A DNA stretch of 64,000 bases from Okapia johnstoni (GCA_024291935.2 CM044313.1:80661001-80725000); one strand, 5' to 3'; numbered from the stretch's first letter, positions 44,971-56,400 are shown. Made by a program: numbers and translations. The notes: generated by a model not told the origin, from the letters alone.

Positions 44971-45769
44971 CATGCACAAAAACATATTTATAAGAATGTT
45001 GCACACAGAAGTGCAACAGCTGTCTCAGACCAGTGTCTATGATGGACATTGTTGAGCCTCTCATTATATCTGAATCGCTAATCTCTGATTACATGTTGCA
45101 TCTTGCAAGACAGTTAAATATCCTTATTTTTTAAGCCACTGTTAGTTGGGTATTTTATCACTGCAGCCGGATGCATGCTAACCCCATCACACCCTGCAAG
45201 TCTAAGAAAATCTCTAAGTTTGCAGTAGAATAATATATTTTTATATACAAACATCTTGTTGAACAGATAGATGTAAAGAAGTTGATGCAAGTTGAATATT
45301 ATTTTGAATGCACAAATAAAATTGTTATCCAGACAGCATCTTGAATATTGGATTGCATTCTAAAGTCTTATATTTAAAAACAAAGCTTAGAGGATTCCTG
45401 GAGGAAAACAACCAGAATGATGGGGAATCTGGAACTTATGTGAAAAGGGGACTAAGAAAGGGTAGCCTGAAAAAAGAAACCTGGTAGTTGGTGGGGAGAA
45501 GGGAGTGATGTTTGAATATTTTTCATGTAGAGCAAAGCTTAAACGTATTTTTTATGGCCCCTAAGGCAGATCTAGGTCAAGTGGTAGAAAGTCAGGGAGG
45601 AAACTCCAGTTTGTAATAAAGAAAATTTTTTTGAGAACTAGAGCATCCAGCAATAAATTGAAAGGCCTCATGAAATGGTGGGGGTACCAGAGGGTAGTCA
45701 AGAAGAAACTGGCCGCCATGTTGTTCAAGGGGAATTCCTGCCTTCAGTAGGTGTTAGACTAGATGTTTC
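44971..45769. other. Mostly unique, possible LTR tail
   Basis: At 45100-45190, ttttttaagccactgttagt, then atcactgcagccggatgcat, resembles a MaLR LTR end. The rest is AT-rich and unrecognised. Confidence 0.35.
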
Positions 45770-45895
45770 TGGAAAGTATTTAGAAATGGAGTGCACCTTA
45801 TTGCCACTATTTTACAAATGAGGAAACTAAGGATTAGTGAGGAGAGATGAGATGTCCAGTTCTCGTAGCCAGTGAGATGCCAAGATGGGACTAGA
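45770..45895 (-). repeat. MIR
   Basis: Has ttgccactattttacaaatg, then aggaaactaaggattagtga, then gccagtgagatgccaagatg. Confidence 0.75.
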
Positions 45896-47389
45896 AAGTA
45901 GGTAGAGGCCAGGACTAGAATGATGCTGCAAAGCTTAGAGGATGCGGGGCTGGCTCCTTGAGCACTTTGGGGGCCTTGGAGTTTAGATGTTGCAGGACTT
46001 TGCACTTTGTTTGAGACACCAGAGGTAGCTGGACTCCTGAGTTTTGTAGACTTTTGATGATAATTCAGGAAGCTGCCCTGAAAGGCTTCAGGCTATCCTA
46101 AAGTAAGATGCTGAAGTAGAAGTGATATCAAAAGATGGTACCACTGGGGCTGATGACTCAGAAGGAACCTGGGCTGAACACTGCACTGGGCTGTGGGGAG
46201 GAGGTCGTGTACCCTGCCTCAGCCCTGCCAAGGTCTTGTGGACCCAGAAGTAGGAAAAAGTCCTTCTGGTTCCATGCCTGGGACACTACCTCGTCCTCAC
46301 CGGAGTCCAGCTTAGTTGCTGAGAAGTTCAGAGAGACTCCTGGCAGCCACACTGGTGCAGGTTGGGGTCTCCAAGGAACATACCCTGAGCCTCTGAACAA
46401 TGCACTCAGGTCGACTGAAGAATGCTTCAGGAATAGCTCCGGTTGGGGGTGGTGAGGGGAGTCAGATTGGGCAAAGGGAGAAGTCGAGCTGTGAGAAAGG
46501 CCTCAGCTGGTCCTACAGAGATCTCTAGAGCAGAGATCCCTCTCACAAGGAAGAGGGAACATGAGAGGCATCTGGCAGGACTGAGCACAGCTCTGCTGGT
46601 GCTCAAGCATGTCCCTAACAAATGCTTCATCCAAGCCATCACCCTGGGGCTTCGAAGGTGCCCCAGGTGGGTGGCAGTGGCCTTGAAAAGGGGACACTGT
46701 CAGAAGGAAACACCCCTGTGGTATCAAAGTTGGTCAAGGTCTGAGTCATGGGTTTTGAAAATCTGGTGATTTCCCAGGCAAAAGATGTGTGTCAGACCTG
46801 ATGACAAGACATGCCCTGGATCCACATCCTCTGGGAGGGTAACACCCAGAATCAGGACGCTCGGGCGTCCTTGACTAGGTGGGACAGTCCTGGCCAGGAT
46901 GTGGCCTCTAGGCTGCTTCAGGCTTCAAGGAGCTTCTCTCTCAGCCCACTCCACTCGACCTGACACAGTTTAGCCCTGAATTGCACAGGGCATTGTATTG
47001 TCCCTGAACCAAATGACTGGGATTGTATCCTTCTCATCTATGAACTCTGTGTTACCTGAGGGGCACCTAACACTCCTTAGAGACTGATTTCAGACTCCAT
47101 TAGCAGACTTTCTATTTCCATGTCCCCTCCTTCCCTCCCACACAGGGCAGCTATAATGAGTTGGAAGGAAACAGATACTGTTTTCTCTCAGTAGAGTGAT
47201 GGGAAGATAAGCACAAAGCTCCCCACCTCTCTCCTGAGAAGGAGCTACTAGAAGTAGAGGAATGGAGGGTCCTGTGGCTTGTCTGTGGTGGGAGAGGCTG
47301 GGCTTAGTCAGCATGTCCTGTGTGCCAGTCCTTGGGGACTGGGGCAGAAACAAGGACCAGCGTGACTCTCTGGGCTGCATCAATCCACC
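45896..47389. other. Unique DNA, 1.5 kb
   Basis: GC-moderate. Two consecutive plus frames (46135-46455, 106 codons; 46443-46769, 108 codons) overlap slightly in different phases, and minus frames overlap them. No domain, signal peptide or convincing splice pair was seen, so no gene is called. Confidence 0.4.
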
Positions 47390-47770
47390 TTCCTGTCATG
47401 TGAATCACACAACCCCATGAGGTAGGGATGATTATATTTTCTATTACAGGTGAGTAAAATGAGGCACGGGCTTCCCAGGTGGCGCTAGTGATAAAGAACC
47501 TGCCTCCCAATGCAATAGACATAAGAGATGTGGGTTGGGTCCCTGGGTCGGGAAGATCCCCTGGAGGAGGGCATGTCAACCCACTCCAGAATTCTTGCCT
47601 GGAGAATCTCATGGACAGAGGAGCCTGGCAGGCTACAGTCGGTAGGGTCGTAAGGAGTCAGACATGACTGAAGTGACTTAGCACACAAAGTGAGGCCCAG
47701 AGAATTTTAGGTTATGCAGCTGGTGAGGGAGTGGAGCTGGGATTGGCACATGGCCCCAGTCCTGTGCTCA
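47390..47770 (-). repeat. MIR split by a Bov-tA
   Basis: The left part has acaaccccatgaggtaggga and ctattacaggtgagtaaaat. The right part has gtgaggcccagagaatttta, then gctggtgagggagtggagct. One element. Confidence 0.8.
47467..47688 (+). repeat. Bov-tA SINE inside MIR
   Basis: Plus-strand copy from cacgggcttcccaggtggcg to gaagtgacttagcacaca. The flanks aaatgaggca and aagtgaggcc are a diverged target duplication from MIR. Confidence 0.93.
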
Positions 47771-48134
47771 AAGCCATAGTCCTGCACTGGGTGTCAGGAC
47801 TTCTGTCAAGTGAACTGATGGAGCACCAGGTTAGCTACTGGGCTGTTGGTGGAACTACCAGCACAGAGGCAGCAAGGGCAGTGGAAGGAAGGCGCCAAAG
47901 GATTAACTCCTTAGTGAAACCAGTTTATGAAAGGAACACAATTTGAAAGGGAATAAAACAAAACAACTTAATTCTTTTTTACCCTCCTTGGGAAACTCAT
48001 TGTGTGTTCCCTACCCTGGAAGAAGTCTCATGCAGTAATCATTGCTTTCCCAGAAAATTTTAGATTATGAAAAGTGAAATCTAGTGTAATAGCTAAACTC
48101 TAAATTTCACTTAGTTTAGAATGCCCTCTTTCCC
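47771..48134. other. Unique DNA, nothing recognised
   Basis: No family or gene recognised. Confidence 0.4.
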
Positions 48135-48450
48135 CTAGTGTATTCTCACAGTCCTGGAGGTTACGAGTCCCAGACCAAGGTAACAGCACGTCTGCTCCTA
48201 ACGGCTCTCTTTCTGATTTACAGACAGCCACCTTCTCCCTGCATCTCACATAGCAGAGAGAGAGGGAGCACGCTGGTATCTCTTCCTCTTCCTTTAAAAG
48301 GCACTAATCCCATCAAGGGGCCCCAATTTCCTGACCTCATCTGAACCTAGTTACCTCCTGAAGGCCCCACCTCCAAACACCATTACATTGGGGGTTAAGG
48401 CTTCAACATTTGAGTTTGGGAGGGAACGCAGACATTTAGTCCATAACAAT
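48135..48450 (-). mobile_element. MaLR-type LTR, minus strand
   Basis: In plus-strand view it has cacagtcctggaggttacga, then ggcactaatcccatcaaggg, then ggccccacctccaaacacca, ending acatttagtccataacaa. A BovB tail follows within a few bases. Confidence 0.75.
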
Positions 48451-48455
48451 AATCT

Positions 48456-48676
48456 ACTGACTCATTGAGAAAGACCCTGATGCTGGGAAAGATTGAAGGC
48501 AGGAGGAGAAGGGGACGACAGAGGATAAGATGGTTGGATGGCATCACTGACTCAATGGACATGAGTTTGAGCAAGCTTCAGGAATTGGTGATGGACAGGG
48601 AAGCCTGGCGTGCTGCCGTCCATGGAGTCGCAAAGAGTTGGACATGGCTAAACAACTGAACTGAACTGAACTAATA
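48456..48676 (+). mobile_element. BovB 3' end
   Basis: Has tgactcattgagaaagaccc to ctgaactgaactgaactaat, with the characteristic CTGAA tail repeat. The 64-codon frame at 48465-48659 is a translation of BovB, not a gene. Confidence 0.95.
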
Positions 48677-48684
48677 AGATGTGC

Positions 48685-48706
48685 CTGTGTGTGTGTGTGG
48701 GGGGGG
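48685..48706. repeat. (TG)n plus G-run
   Basis: About seven TG units followed by about nine G. Confidence 0.9.
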
Positions 48707-48732
48707 ACTAACTAATAAGTCAGTCCCTTCTT

Positions 48733-48932
48733 AGGACTGACTCTTTGTGACCCCATGGACTGTAGCCTGCCAGGCTCCTCTCTCTATGGGATTTTCCAGG
48801 CAAGAATACTGGAGTGGATTGCCATGCTCTCCTTTAATCAGGGGATCTTTCTGACCCAAGGATCAAACCCATTTCTCATGTCTCCTGCACTGGTAGGCAG
48901 GTTCTTTACCACTGGTGCTACCTGGGGAGCCC
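48733..48932 (-). repeat. Bov-tA SINE
   Basis: Minus-strand copy (gactgactctttgtgacccc to gtgctacctggggagccct) lacking the outer few bases of its tail. It lies 15 bases before another copy. Confidence 0.9.
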
Positions 48933-48947
48933 TATACTATAAGATGA

Positions 48948-49146
48948 AAAATTGAAAGTAAAAGTCACTCAGTTGTGTCTGACTCTTTGCGACCCCATGG
49001 ATTGTATGATCCATGAATTCTCCAGGCCAGAATACTGAAGTGGGTAGCCGTTCCCTTCTCCAGAGGATCTTCTCAATGCAGGAATTGAACCAGAGTCTCC
49101 TGCATTGCAGGTGGATTCTTTACCAACTGAGCTATTAGGGAAGCCC
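48948..49146 (-). repeat. Bov-tA SINE, second of a pair
   Basis: Minus-strand copy from gaaagtaaaagtcactcagt to gagctattagggaagccc. The flanks tataagat (48936-48943) and tataagat (after 49149) are its target duplication. Confidence 0.93.
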
Positions 49147-49501
49147 CTATTATAAGATAGCTGTTGACAAGTGTGAGAAGGACAGCAGCACTAGAAATGG
49201 AGGTTTATTCAGAAATCATCTTTTTCTTGCCTATAGGTGCAGAGGAAGGGAGGCTGGCAAGTGGGGATTTGAGGAAAAAGGATACAAGGAGGAACTTGAC
49301 ACTGTACCCTCATCCAAGGCTTTTCTGCTCCTGATTTCTTCATTTCTGAATATCCACTGTTAAATTGTTTGCTCCGACATGAAAGCTTTTGTGCCACCCT
49401 TGCCATATCCCAGAGAGAGGACCCTTGTTAAGGCCTGATCAGCATGGCAGCTCCTGTTTCCCAGGTTAGCCAAGCCTCCAGCAGCTCCTGGGGTAGGGGT
49501 T
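49147..49501. other. Unique DNA, nothing recognised
   Basis: No family or gene recognised. Confidence 0.4.
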
Positions 49502-49598
49502 GTTACTGTTCAGTCGCTAAGTAGTGTCTGACTCTTTTGCGATCCCATGGACTGTAGCACTCAAGGCTTCCCTGTCCTTCACCATCTCCAGGAGTGGG
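49502..49598 (-). mobile_element. BovB 3' tip, minus strand
   Basis: Has actgttcagtcgctaagtag, then gcttccctgtccttcaccat and ctccaggag. The kind of wording after the shared tail (caccatctcc) marks it as BovB rather than Bov-tA. Confidence 0.8.
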
Positions 49599-50091
49599 GG
49601 TGGGACTCATTTAAATGTCAACTCCAGTCCAACTCCTCTCCCTATGCCTCAGTCAAGTTTCACACTTTCATCATCTTCAGCTAGAATGACTGAAAAAAAC
49701 AACCCAACTGACACTCCTGATCACCATCTCATGCCCTGGCAAGCTTAGTTCTGCAGCTAGAGTAATCTGTATTTTTCAGGGTCCCAACAGGAAGTAGAGT
49801 CCCACCCTGTTGGTTCAACAGAAGGACTCATTATTTTTTTTTCAGAGGAAAGTTGAATTGTATTGCCTAAGGAATCCAAAAAGGATTGTACATGGACAAG
49901 AGGGTAGAAATATTGAAATGTACGAATAACGTATTTTCCACAATCAGTGCCGATTTCATTACTTTGCAGACAAAAGTCTCCTTCTATGGATTTCTGAAAA
50001 TATGGCAACCGTCTGGATGTTTTTTTCTCATTGACATGTTCTCAATCTTTCTCTTTCTATTTTAGAAACTAGAAAGACTCAGACATTTGTT
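49599..50091. other. Unique DNA, nothing recognised
   Basis: No family or gene recognised. Confidence 0.4.
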
Positions 50092-50218
50092 TTTGCTGTT
50101 ATTTAGTCTCGAAGTCGTGTCCGACTCTTTGAGACACCATGGACTGAAGCCTGTCAGGCTCCTCTGTCCATGGGATTCACCAGGCAAGAATACTGGAGTG
50201 GGTTGCCATTTTCTTCTT
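50092..50218 (-). repeat. Bov-tA SINE, 5'-truncated
   Basis: The tail and half of the body on the minus strand: gttatttagtctcgaagtcg to gagtgggttgccattttctt. The tRNA-like head is missing. Confidence 0.9.
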
Positions 50219-50927
50219 CAAACAGAAGCACTTTAATGAAGGAAGTATTTACAGAAGTGAACTCAGGGCTCTGGGCACACCAGGAGTTGAGGACACCGAG
50301 ATTATCATGGGAGGTGGAACTCCTCTAGGCTTAAAGGGAGAAAAATAAATAAAGAAAGGAGGTCCCGAAGCTGTAGAGAAGAGAGTGGCCCTGCAGAAAC
50401 TGAGTTTGGCATGCACAGCAAATGCTTTTGTGTCCCTATCACATCCCCCCGGCTTCCCTGTGGCTTCAGCAGTAGCTGCGGTCTCGTCCTGACAGCTTTG
50501 CACCAGGAGGGAGGCAAGTGTCCTTCTGATTTATTTCTAAGGGCTGTCTTGAAGCTGCACCTGCTTGGCTTGCTGGGAAGTGCAGCTGGAGAGCTCGGGG
50601 TGCTGATACCCTGGGGACACCCAGCAATCTGGGTGGAGCACGAGAGCCTCCACCCTCTGGCAGAAATCCCAGAGGCATCCTGTATCTTCTCAGAGTCCCC
50701 ACAGAAGTGATTTCAATTACACTCTCCATTTGTTTATCACTCTCCGTAGCCTGACCCTCCCTGCTCCTTCAGTCCTGGAATCTCCTTCCAAATAAATTTC
50801 CAGAACCCAAGTCCTTGCCTCAGGCTCTGCATGCATGAGAGCCCATCCAAGATGTGGAGGGTCACAGCCACGACCAGAAGAGCTATCCTGAATCAAGGAG
50901 CACTTCAGGAAGAAATACCCAAACTCT
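50219..50927. other. Unique DNA, nothing recognised
   Basis: GC-moderate, with overlapping frames on both strands (50249-50729). None has a recognisable domain. Confidence 0.4.
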
Positions 50928-51440
50928 GAAATTAAAAGATACTTGCTCCTTGAAAGAAAAGCTATGACAAACCTAGACAGTGTATTAAAAAGCAGAGACA
51001 TCACTGTGTTGACAAAGTTCCGTGTAGTCAAAGCTATGGTTTTTCCAGTTGTTGTATATGGATGTGAAAGTTGGACCATAAAGAAGGCTGAGTGCTGAAG
51101 AACTGATGCTTTTGAATTGTGTTGCTGGAGAAGACTCTTGAGAGTCCCTTGGACAGTAAGGAGATCAAACCAGTCAATCCTAAAGGAAATCAATCCTGAA
51201 TACTCACTGGAAGGACTGTTGCTGAGTGAAGCTAAACCTCCAATACTTTGGCCACCTGATGCGAAAATCTGATTCATTGAAAAAGACTGATGCTGGGAAA
51301 GATTGAGGGCAGGAGGAGAAGGGGAGGACAGAGGATGATGACATGGTTGGGTGGCATCACAGACTCAGTGGACATGAGTTTGAGCAGTCCATGGGTTGCA
51401 AAATAGGACACGACTTAGTGACTGAATAACAATGACAACC
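50928..51440 (+). mobile_element. BovB LINE 3' part with internal deletion
   Basis: From attaaaagatacttgctcct through the C-terminal coding region to cacgacttagtgactgaata. Between gagtttgagcag (near 51386) and tccatgggttgc about 60 bases usual for the family are missing. The 186-codon minus frame at 50717-51277 is its shadow. Confidence 0.93.
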
Positions 51441-51611
51441 CTCCCTCTGTCTTTTCTACAGACTCCTGCTCTTGCCTTCTCTTAGCTCTATCAGCAAGAA
51501 AGCAGCAAACAAGGGACCCTGGACTTTCAATTTTGGAGGTTAGTCTTCCTGGACACAGCAGGGCAGGGAAAGGAAGAAAATGGATCTGGTGGGGCAAGCA
51601 GAGAATGATCA

Positions 51612-51772
51612 GTATTATTTTATTTTATTTAAAATATTTATTTATTTGGCTGTGCCAGGTCTTAGATGCAGCACATGGGGTATAGTTCCCTGACCAGGGA
51701 TCAAACCTGGGCCCCTTGCATTGGAAGCAAGGAATCTTAGCTACTGGACCATGTGGCAAGTCCCTTAGTAGA
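51612..51772 (-). repeat. CHR-type tRNA SINE
   Basis: In plus-strand view, an AT-rich tail (attttatttaaaatatttat), then tttggctgtgccaggtctta, then ccctgaccagggatcaaacc, ending ggaccatgtggcaagtccc. CHR SINEs derive from a tRNA and are shared by ruminants, hippos and whales. They are older than Bov-tA. Confidence 0.85.
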
Positions 51773-51849
51773 TTTTTAAAGGCATAAACAGTTTGTCATG
51801 CTATTCCTTTACCAGTGATGATAATGATAATAACAATAATGGGAATGAA

Positions 51850-52055
51850 TGGCATTGCTTAAGACCTTCCGTGCTATGGATTTTGCGTTGATGATCTTAT
51901 TCAATCTACACAACTGCCCTATGAGGTAGGAATATTATAATTCTCATTTCACAGTGAGAAAGTTGTTGCCCGGTGCAGTCAATCAATTCATCTAAGGTCA
52001 TGCCACTAGGACAAGCAGACCAGGCCAGTCTGATTTGACTCCACAACCTTCACAG
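51850..52055 (-). repeat. MIR, near full length
   Basis: Has caactgccctatgaggtagg, then attctcatttcacagtgaga, then aaggtcatgccactaggaca. Confidence 0.8.
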
Positions 52056-52059
52056 TAAA

Positions 52060-52512
52060 GTTTAAATTCCTTAGTGTATAGTTGGGACTCTATCTTTAGC
52101 CTTGTGACTCACATCATTCAGGATTGTAGACCAATCCTAAGCCATTCCACATGACCAGATGTTTCCTCCGTGTGACCTGAATCATCCCTGCCCCTTGTTA
52201 GCCTGCTTCAGTGGGCCTCCAAGTCTCAGCTAAAGGACCAGCTTAAGGACCACCTCCTGCTGGATGCTTTCATCCCTGCCACGCCCCCAATCTCTGGTCC
52301 CCGTACACCATCTACCTTCTCTGGGCTTGGATGGCTCTCAGAACCCAGTCCAGGTGGCATTCACAGGACTGAACAGAGATTTCACTTGTTGGTTTGTCTC
52401 TCCCACCACCGTGAGCTCTTGAAACAACTGCATCTGGATTTGTTTTTATTTCTATCTACAGTGCCCAGCACAGAACCCAGCATGTTTTGAGTATTCAGCA
52501 AATATTGGTAAA
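52060..52512 (+). repeat. L2 LINE 3' end, long
   Basis: One of the longest L2 segments here: gtaaagtttaaattccttag, then gggcctccaagtctcagcta, then ccgtgagctcttgaaacaac, then cagtgcccagcacagaaccc, ending attcagcaaatattgg. Not coding. Confidence 0.75.
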
Positions 52513-52639
52513 AACGGGCAGAGAAGAGGGCCAGATCTGGAACCTGGAGCATTGCTAGCAAGACAGCCTGATTAGAGAGTCCCAACTCTGGGCAGTTGGG
52601 AGAGCACTTGGGAAAACCAAGATGGTTGCAAGCACAAAA

Positions 52640-53038
52640 GTACCCTTTGCTTAAGTGGTGGTGGGATGAATTGGGAGACTGGAATTGACATATACACACT
52701 ACTATGTATAAAATAGGTAACTACTGATGCTGAAGTTCCAATACTTTGGCCACTTGATACAAAGAGCTCAATCACTGGAAAAGACACTGATGCTATGTGA
52801 GATTGAGGGCAGGAGGAGAAGGGGAAGACAGAGGATGAGTTGGTTGGATGGCATCACTGACTCAATGGACATGAGTTTGAGCAAACTCCGGGATACAATG
52901 AATGGCAGGGAAGCCTGGTATGCTGTAGTCCTTGGGGGTCACAAAGAATTGGACACGACTTAGCAACTGAACAACAACAAAATGTGAATCTACTGTATAG
53001 CACTGGGGAAAATAATAGAAGGTACAATCTATTTGTAG
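52640..53038 (+). mobile_element. L1 3' UTR piece A, split by BovB
   Basis: The left part has gatgaattgggagactggaa and actatgtataaaataggtaa. The right part has tgtgaatctactgtatagca. It stops before the L1 end. Confidence 0.8.
52726..52980 (+). mobile_element. BovB 3' end inside L1
   Basis: From ctgatgctgaagttccaata to acttagcaactgaacaacaa. The frame at 52727-52963 is BovB translation. Confidence 0.93.
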
Positions 53039-53090
53039 GATGGGGTCACAAATAGTCAGACATGACTGAGCAACTGAACTGAACTAAACC
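53039..53090 (+). mobile_element. BovB tail, 50 bases
   Basis: Has gatggggtcacaaatagtca, then agcaactgaactgaactaaa. So short that a Bov-tA tail is equally possible. Confidence 0.7.
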
Positions 53091-53622
53091 TGAAAAATGC
53101 ATTCCATCTAAAAAGGAATGATACAAATGAACTTACAAAACAGAAACAATCCAGTCGTGTCTGATTCTTTGCAACCCCATGAACTGTATAGTCCATGAAA
53201 TTCTCCAGGCCAGAATACTGGAGTGGGTAGCTATTCTCTTCTCCAGGGGATCTTCCCAACCCAGGGATGGAACCCAGGTCTCCCACACTGCAAGTGGATT
53301 CTTTACCAGCTGAGCCACCAGGGAAGTCCCTTCACAGTCTTAGAGAAGGAATTATAATTATGGGGAGGAGAGTGGAGAATGGGGGCAAGAGATATTTAGG
53401 GAGTTTGGGATGGGCATGTACACACTGCTGTATTTAAAATAGATAGCCAACAAGGGCCTACTATATAGCATATGAAACTCTGCTCAGTGATATGTGGGAG
53501 CCTGAATGAGAGAGACATTTGGGGAAGAATAGATACATGTATATGCATGGCTGAGTCCTTTTGCTGTTCTCCTTGAACTATCACCACTTTGTTAATTGAC
53601 TATACCCTAATACAAAATAAAA
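53090..53622 (+). mobile_element. L1 3' UTR piece B, split by a SINE
   Basis: Starts tgcattccatctaaaaagga, resumes after the SINE at cttagagaaggaattataat, and ends actataccctaatacaaaat. A complete ruminant-type L1 3' terminus. Confidence 0.85.
53148..53328 (-). repeat. Bov-tA SINE inside L1
   Basis: Minus-strand copy from tccagtcgtgtctgattctt to gagccaccagggaagtccc. A short stretch of the middle is absent. Confidence 0.92.
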
Positions 53623-53639
53623 AACTGAATTCATTAGGT

Positions 53640-53985
53640 GCAAATGAATACTCTTTGATTCCACTTATATGAGATACCCAAATAGTCAAATTCATAGAGT
53701 CAGAAAGTACAGCGGTAGATGTCAGGGTCTGGGGGTCGGGAGGTGGAGGGGGTCGGGAGTGGAGTTGGTTTAGGGGGTTGGGAGTGGGGGTGGGAGGAGT
53801 GGGAAGGGAGTATGGGGAGTTAGTGTTTAATGGGAACAGAGTTTCAGTTTGGGGGATGAATGATGGTGAGAGTTGCACAACAATGTGAATGTACTTAAGG
53901 CCGCTGAACTGTATAGTTAGCTATGGTTTAAATAGTATGTTTTCTATGATGTGTCTGTTACCACAATAAAAAATTTTTTTTTTAA
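53640..53985 (+). mobile_element. Third L1 3' UTR in the stack
   Basis: Has ctctttgattccacttatat, then attcatagagtcagaaagta, a G-rich core, and atgtgtctgttaccacaata, then A/T tail. An older L1 family than its neighbour. Confidence 0.75.
53724..53820 (+). repeat. G-rich L1 3' UTR tract
   Basis: About a dozen runs of three or more G within 97 bases, separated by short loops. This fits G-quadruplex potential on the plus strand. Confidence 0.85.
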
Positions 53986-54764
53986 ATCTCCCTTTCTTTT
54001 TCACAGAATGTCAAGATTTTGACTCACTCCCCATGTTCCTGCACTGGGATTGCATCGTGCAGGGCAGGGACTATGTAGTGAACACAGGGCTTGGCTTTTG
54101 CCATCTGCATGATGGTGTGAAGCCCTTCTTTGGGGCACTGGCGTGAAGGTCAATGCGAATAGACTGGCGAAAGCTTTTCCTGGAGGTCTCAGCACTCAGG
54201 GCTCTCAAGATGTGAGTAATGTGCAGGGGCAACCCTTCCTGAAGAAGGGAGGCCCCCCTGAGAGCTGTACACACTCACTCCACGGTTCTCACACTTTCAA
54301 GCGATGCTTCAAGCCATTTAGGGGTTTAAATTTTTTAAATGAAAATATATATAAGATTCAAGGCTTCACAGGGATTCCCTAGAAGCTGCTGTTTCCTATC
54401 ACAGTTTATTTGCTTTCACCACCCCGTACGTACTTATTTTTAACTTAAAGGTGAATGAAAATTCATTTTTCTTTCAGTCTTACAAGGGTTCCATGCCCTT
54501 TGTCATTTTGATATCCCAAGGTGTGCAAAATCGGATTTCATGCATCTGTTGAAGACTCTGCTAATTTCACTTGTAAAGCATGTAAAGTATTGCGCTAACT
54601 TTCCTCTGGTTCCCATTTGAAAGAAACTGTGTCCCATGGTTGAGATGCAAATTTCTCCCTCCGGCCACCAAGGAATCAGTGCAGGGTGTTATTGTTTCTG
54701 CCTCTCCTTGGATTTGCTAAGTCCCCCGGAAATCATCGAGGGCATTTTCTCTTTTTTCATTTGA
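53986..54764. other. Unique DNA, nothing recognised
   Basis: No family recognised. Frames at 54001-54382 overlap on both strands. Confidence 0.4.
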
Positions 54765-54865
54765 CTTTGGAAGATGAGATAGCCAGAGAGGGTAAGAAAG
54801 TTGCTCAGGGTCCTATAACCAGTACATAATCAAGCTGGGGCTGGAAGCCAGTTCTTTCAGTTCCT
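54765..54865 (-). repeat. MIR fragment
   Basis: Has agccagagagggtaagaaag, then ttgctcagggtcctataacc, then agctggggctggaagccagt. Confidence 0.75.
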
Positions 54866-54939
54866 CATCTATTGTTTCTCCTATTCCTCATTTAATTTCT
54901 CTTTCCATTGTACTGTCACCCACAGACCTCTGATGACCA

Positions 54940-55315
54940 ATGATTCCTGTTATGAACTAAACTGTGTTCCCTCCCAAATTCTTATGTTGAAGCTCCAGCC
55001 CTAGTACCTCAGCATATGACTGTATTTGGAGGCAGTCTTTAAAGAGGTAGTTAAGGTAAAATAAGGTTATTACAATGTGACTGATGCCCTCAGAAGAGGA
55101 AACTCGGACACAGATGCACACAGAAGGAGGACCACATGAAGATACAGGGAGTAAATGGCCATCTATGAGTCAGAGAGATAAGCCTCAGATGAAATCAACC
55201 TTGCTAAATGCCATGATCTTGAACTTCTAGCTTCCAGAACTGTGAGAAAATGAATTTCTGTTGTTTAAGCCACTCAGCCTGCAGTACTTCATTATGGCAG
55301 CTCTCTCAAAATAAT
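54940..55315 (+). mobile_element. MLT1-type (ERVL-MaLR) solo LTR
   Basis: Begins atgaactaaactgtgttccc, has ggtagttaaggtaaaataag inside, and ends gaatttctgttgtttaagcc, then ttcattatggcagctctctc. Dead and non-coding. Third plus-strand MaLR LTR in the window. Confidence 0.85.
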
Positions 55316-55334
55316 ATAATTCCTTATAAAAAAT

Positions 55335-55470
55335 TAATTGAGGGACTTGCTTCATGGTCCAAGGGTTAAGACTCTTGGCTTCCAATGCAGACAGCATGGG
55401 TTCAATTCTTGGTCAGGGAGCTAAAATCCCACATGCCACAAGGTGAAACTGAAAAAGAAAAATAATTTTT
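55335..55470 (+). repeat. CHR-type tRNA SINE
   Basis: Starts ttgagggacttgcttcatgg, has gcttccaatgcagacagcat and gttcaattcttggtcaggga, ending in an A-rich tail. Confidence 0.8.
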
Positions 55471-56400
55471 TAAAAAAACGAATTGAGGGGAAAACAAAGA
55501 AAAACAAAAAACAAAGATAAAAAACTTCACCTTTTTCCATCTTACATCATTAGTCCTACCCATGGAGTTAACAAATAAATAAAATTAAACTGATACATTT
55601 CTTGATACATTTCTGCTTGATTTCAAAGCAACTTTCTTCTCTATGTGGAATAGGTATATTAGGATACAAAAAAGGGATAGAAATTTGGTACAGTGAATAC
55701 CTCTTTTTTTTTTTTTAACTTTCATTTGGGCTGGGAATTAACAACTAGTAATTTTTCAGCATCCCTAACTCTAGATATTTTTTGATTATTGTAGGCAAGC
55801 TGACTTGCTTCTCTAGTAAAAATACTGTTTTATTAACTACCGTGTAGGAAACTACCTCCTCATCCCAAACAAAGAAATAGTCACTCTCTGCTTCCTCTGA
55901 AAACATGAGCTTCAGCCGTGCGGATAATGTTCCAAAATCTTTTCTAACCGTCTCAACCCTGACTACTTTGGAAAGAAACCCAAAAGTTTCTTGTCAAAAG
56001 AACCAGAAAGTAAAAGCATGCTGTTTTTAACACAAGAAGGAAGATGAAGTTAATTGAGAAATCTCTCCTCCCAGGAATGGGAAGTTTCTGGGCAAGCATC
56101 CAAGCACAGCAGTGCCCGTGACCAGTGCTGTTTTATTTTCAGAGATATTACAGGTCAGAATTTCCATGTTTGTGATACATTCTTTGTCTTCATTACATTC
56201 ATTACAGTTCATTCCAACAGGTGAGAGTACCTCGGAGACTGCTAAGGAGAGGGGGGCAGTTTCAGATTTATGACAACTAGCTCACATAAAGCATTTGGAC
56301 TAGAAGATGACATCAGTGAGCTGTTAGCGTGAAGAGTTTACAAAATCCTGAAAATGGCCTTGAGCTCCAGAGGAAAATGAATCCAATGCACAAGTCATCG
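55471..56400. other. Unique DNA, nothing recognised
   Basis: AT-rich, with a T-run near 55707-55719. No family or gene recognised. Confidence 0.4.

Noticed and set aside
46135..46769. Two plus frames of 106 and 108 codons as a possible gene
   Set aside because: Different phases, several overlapping minus frames, no domain, no signal peptide and no credible splice pair. Moderate GC content alone explains the open frames.
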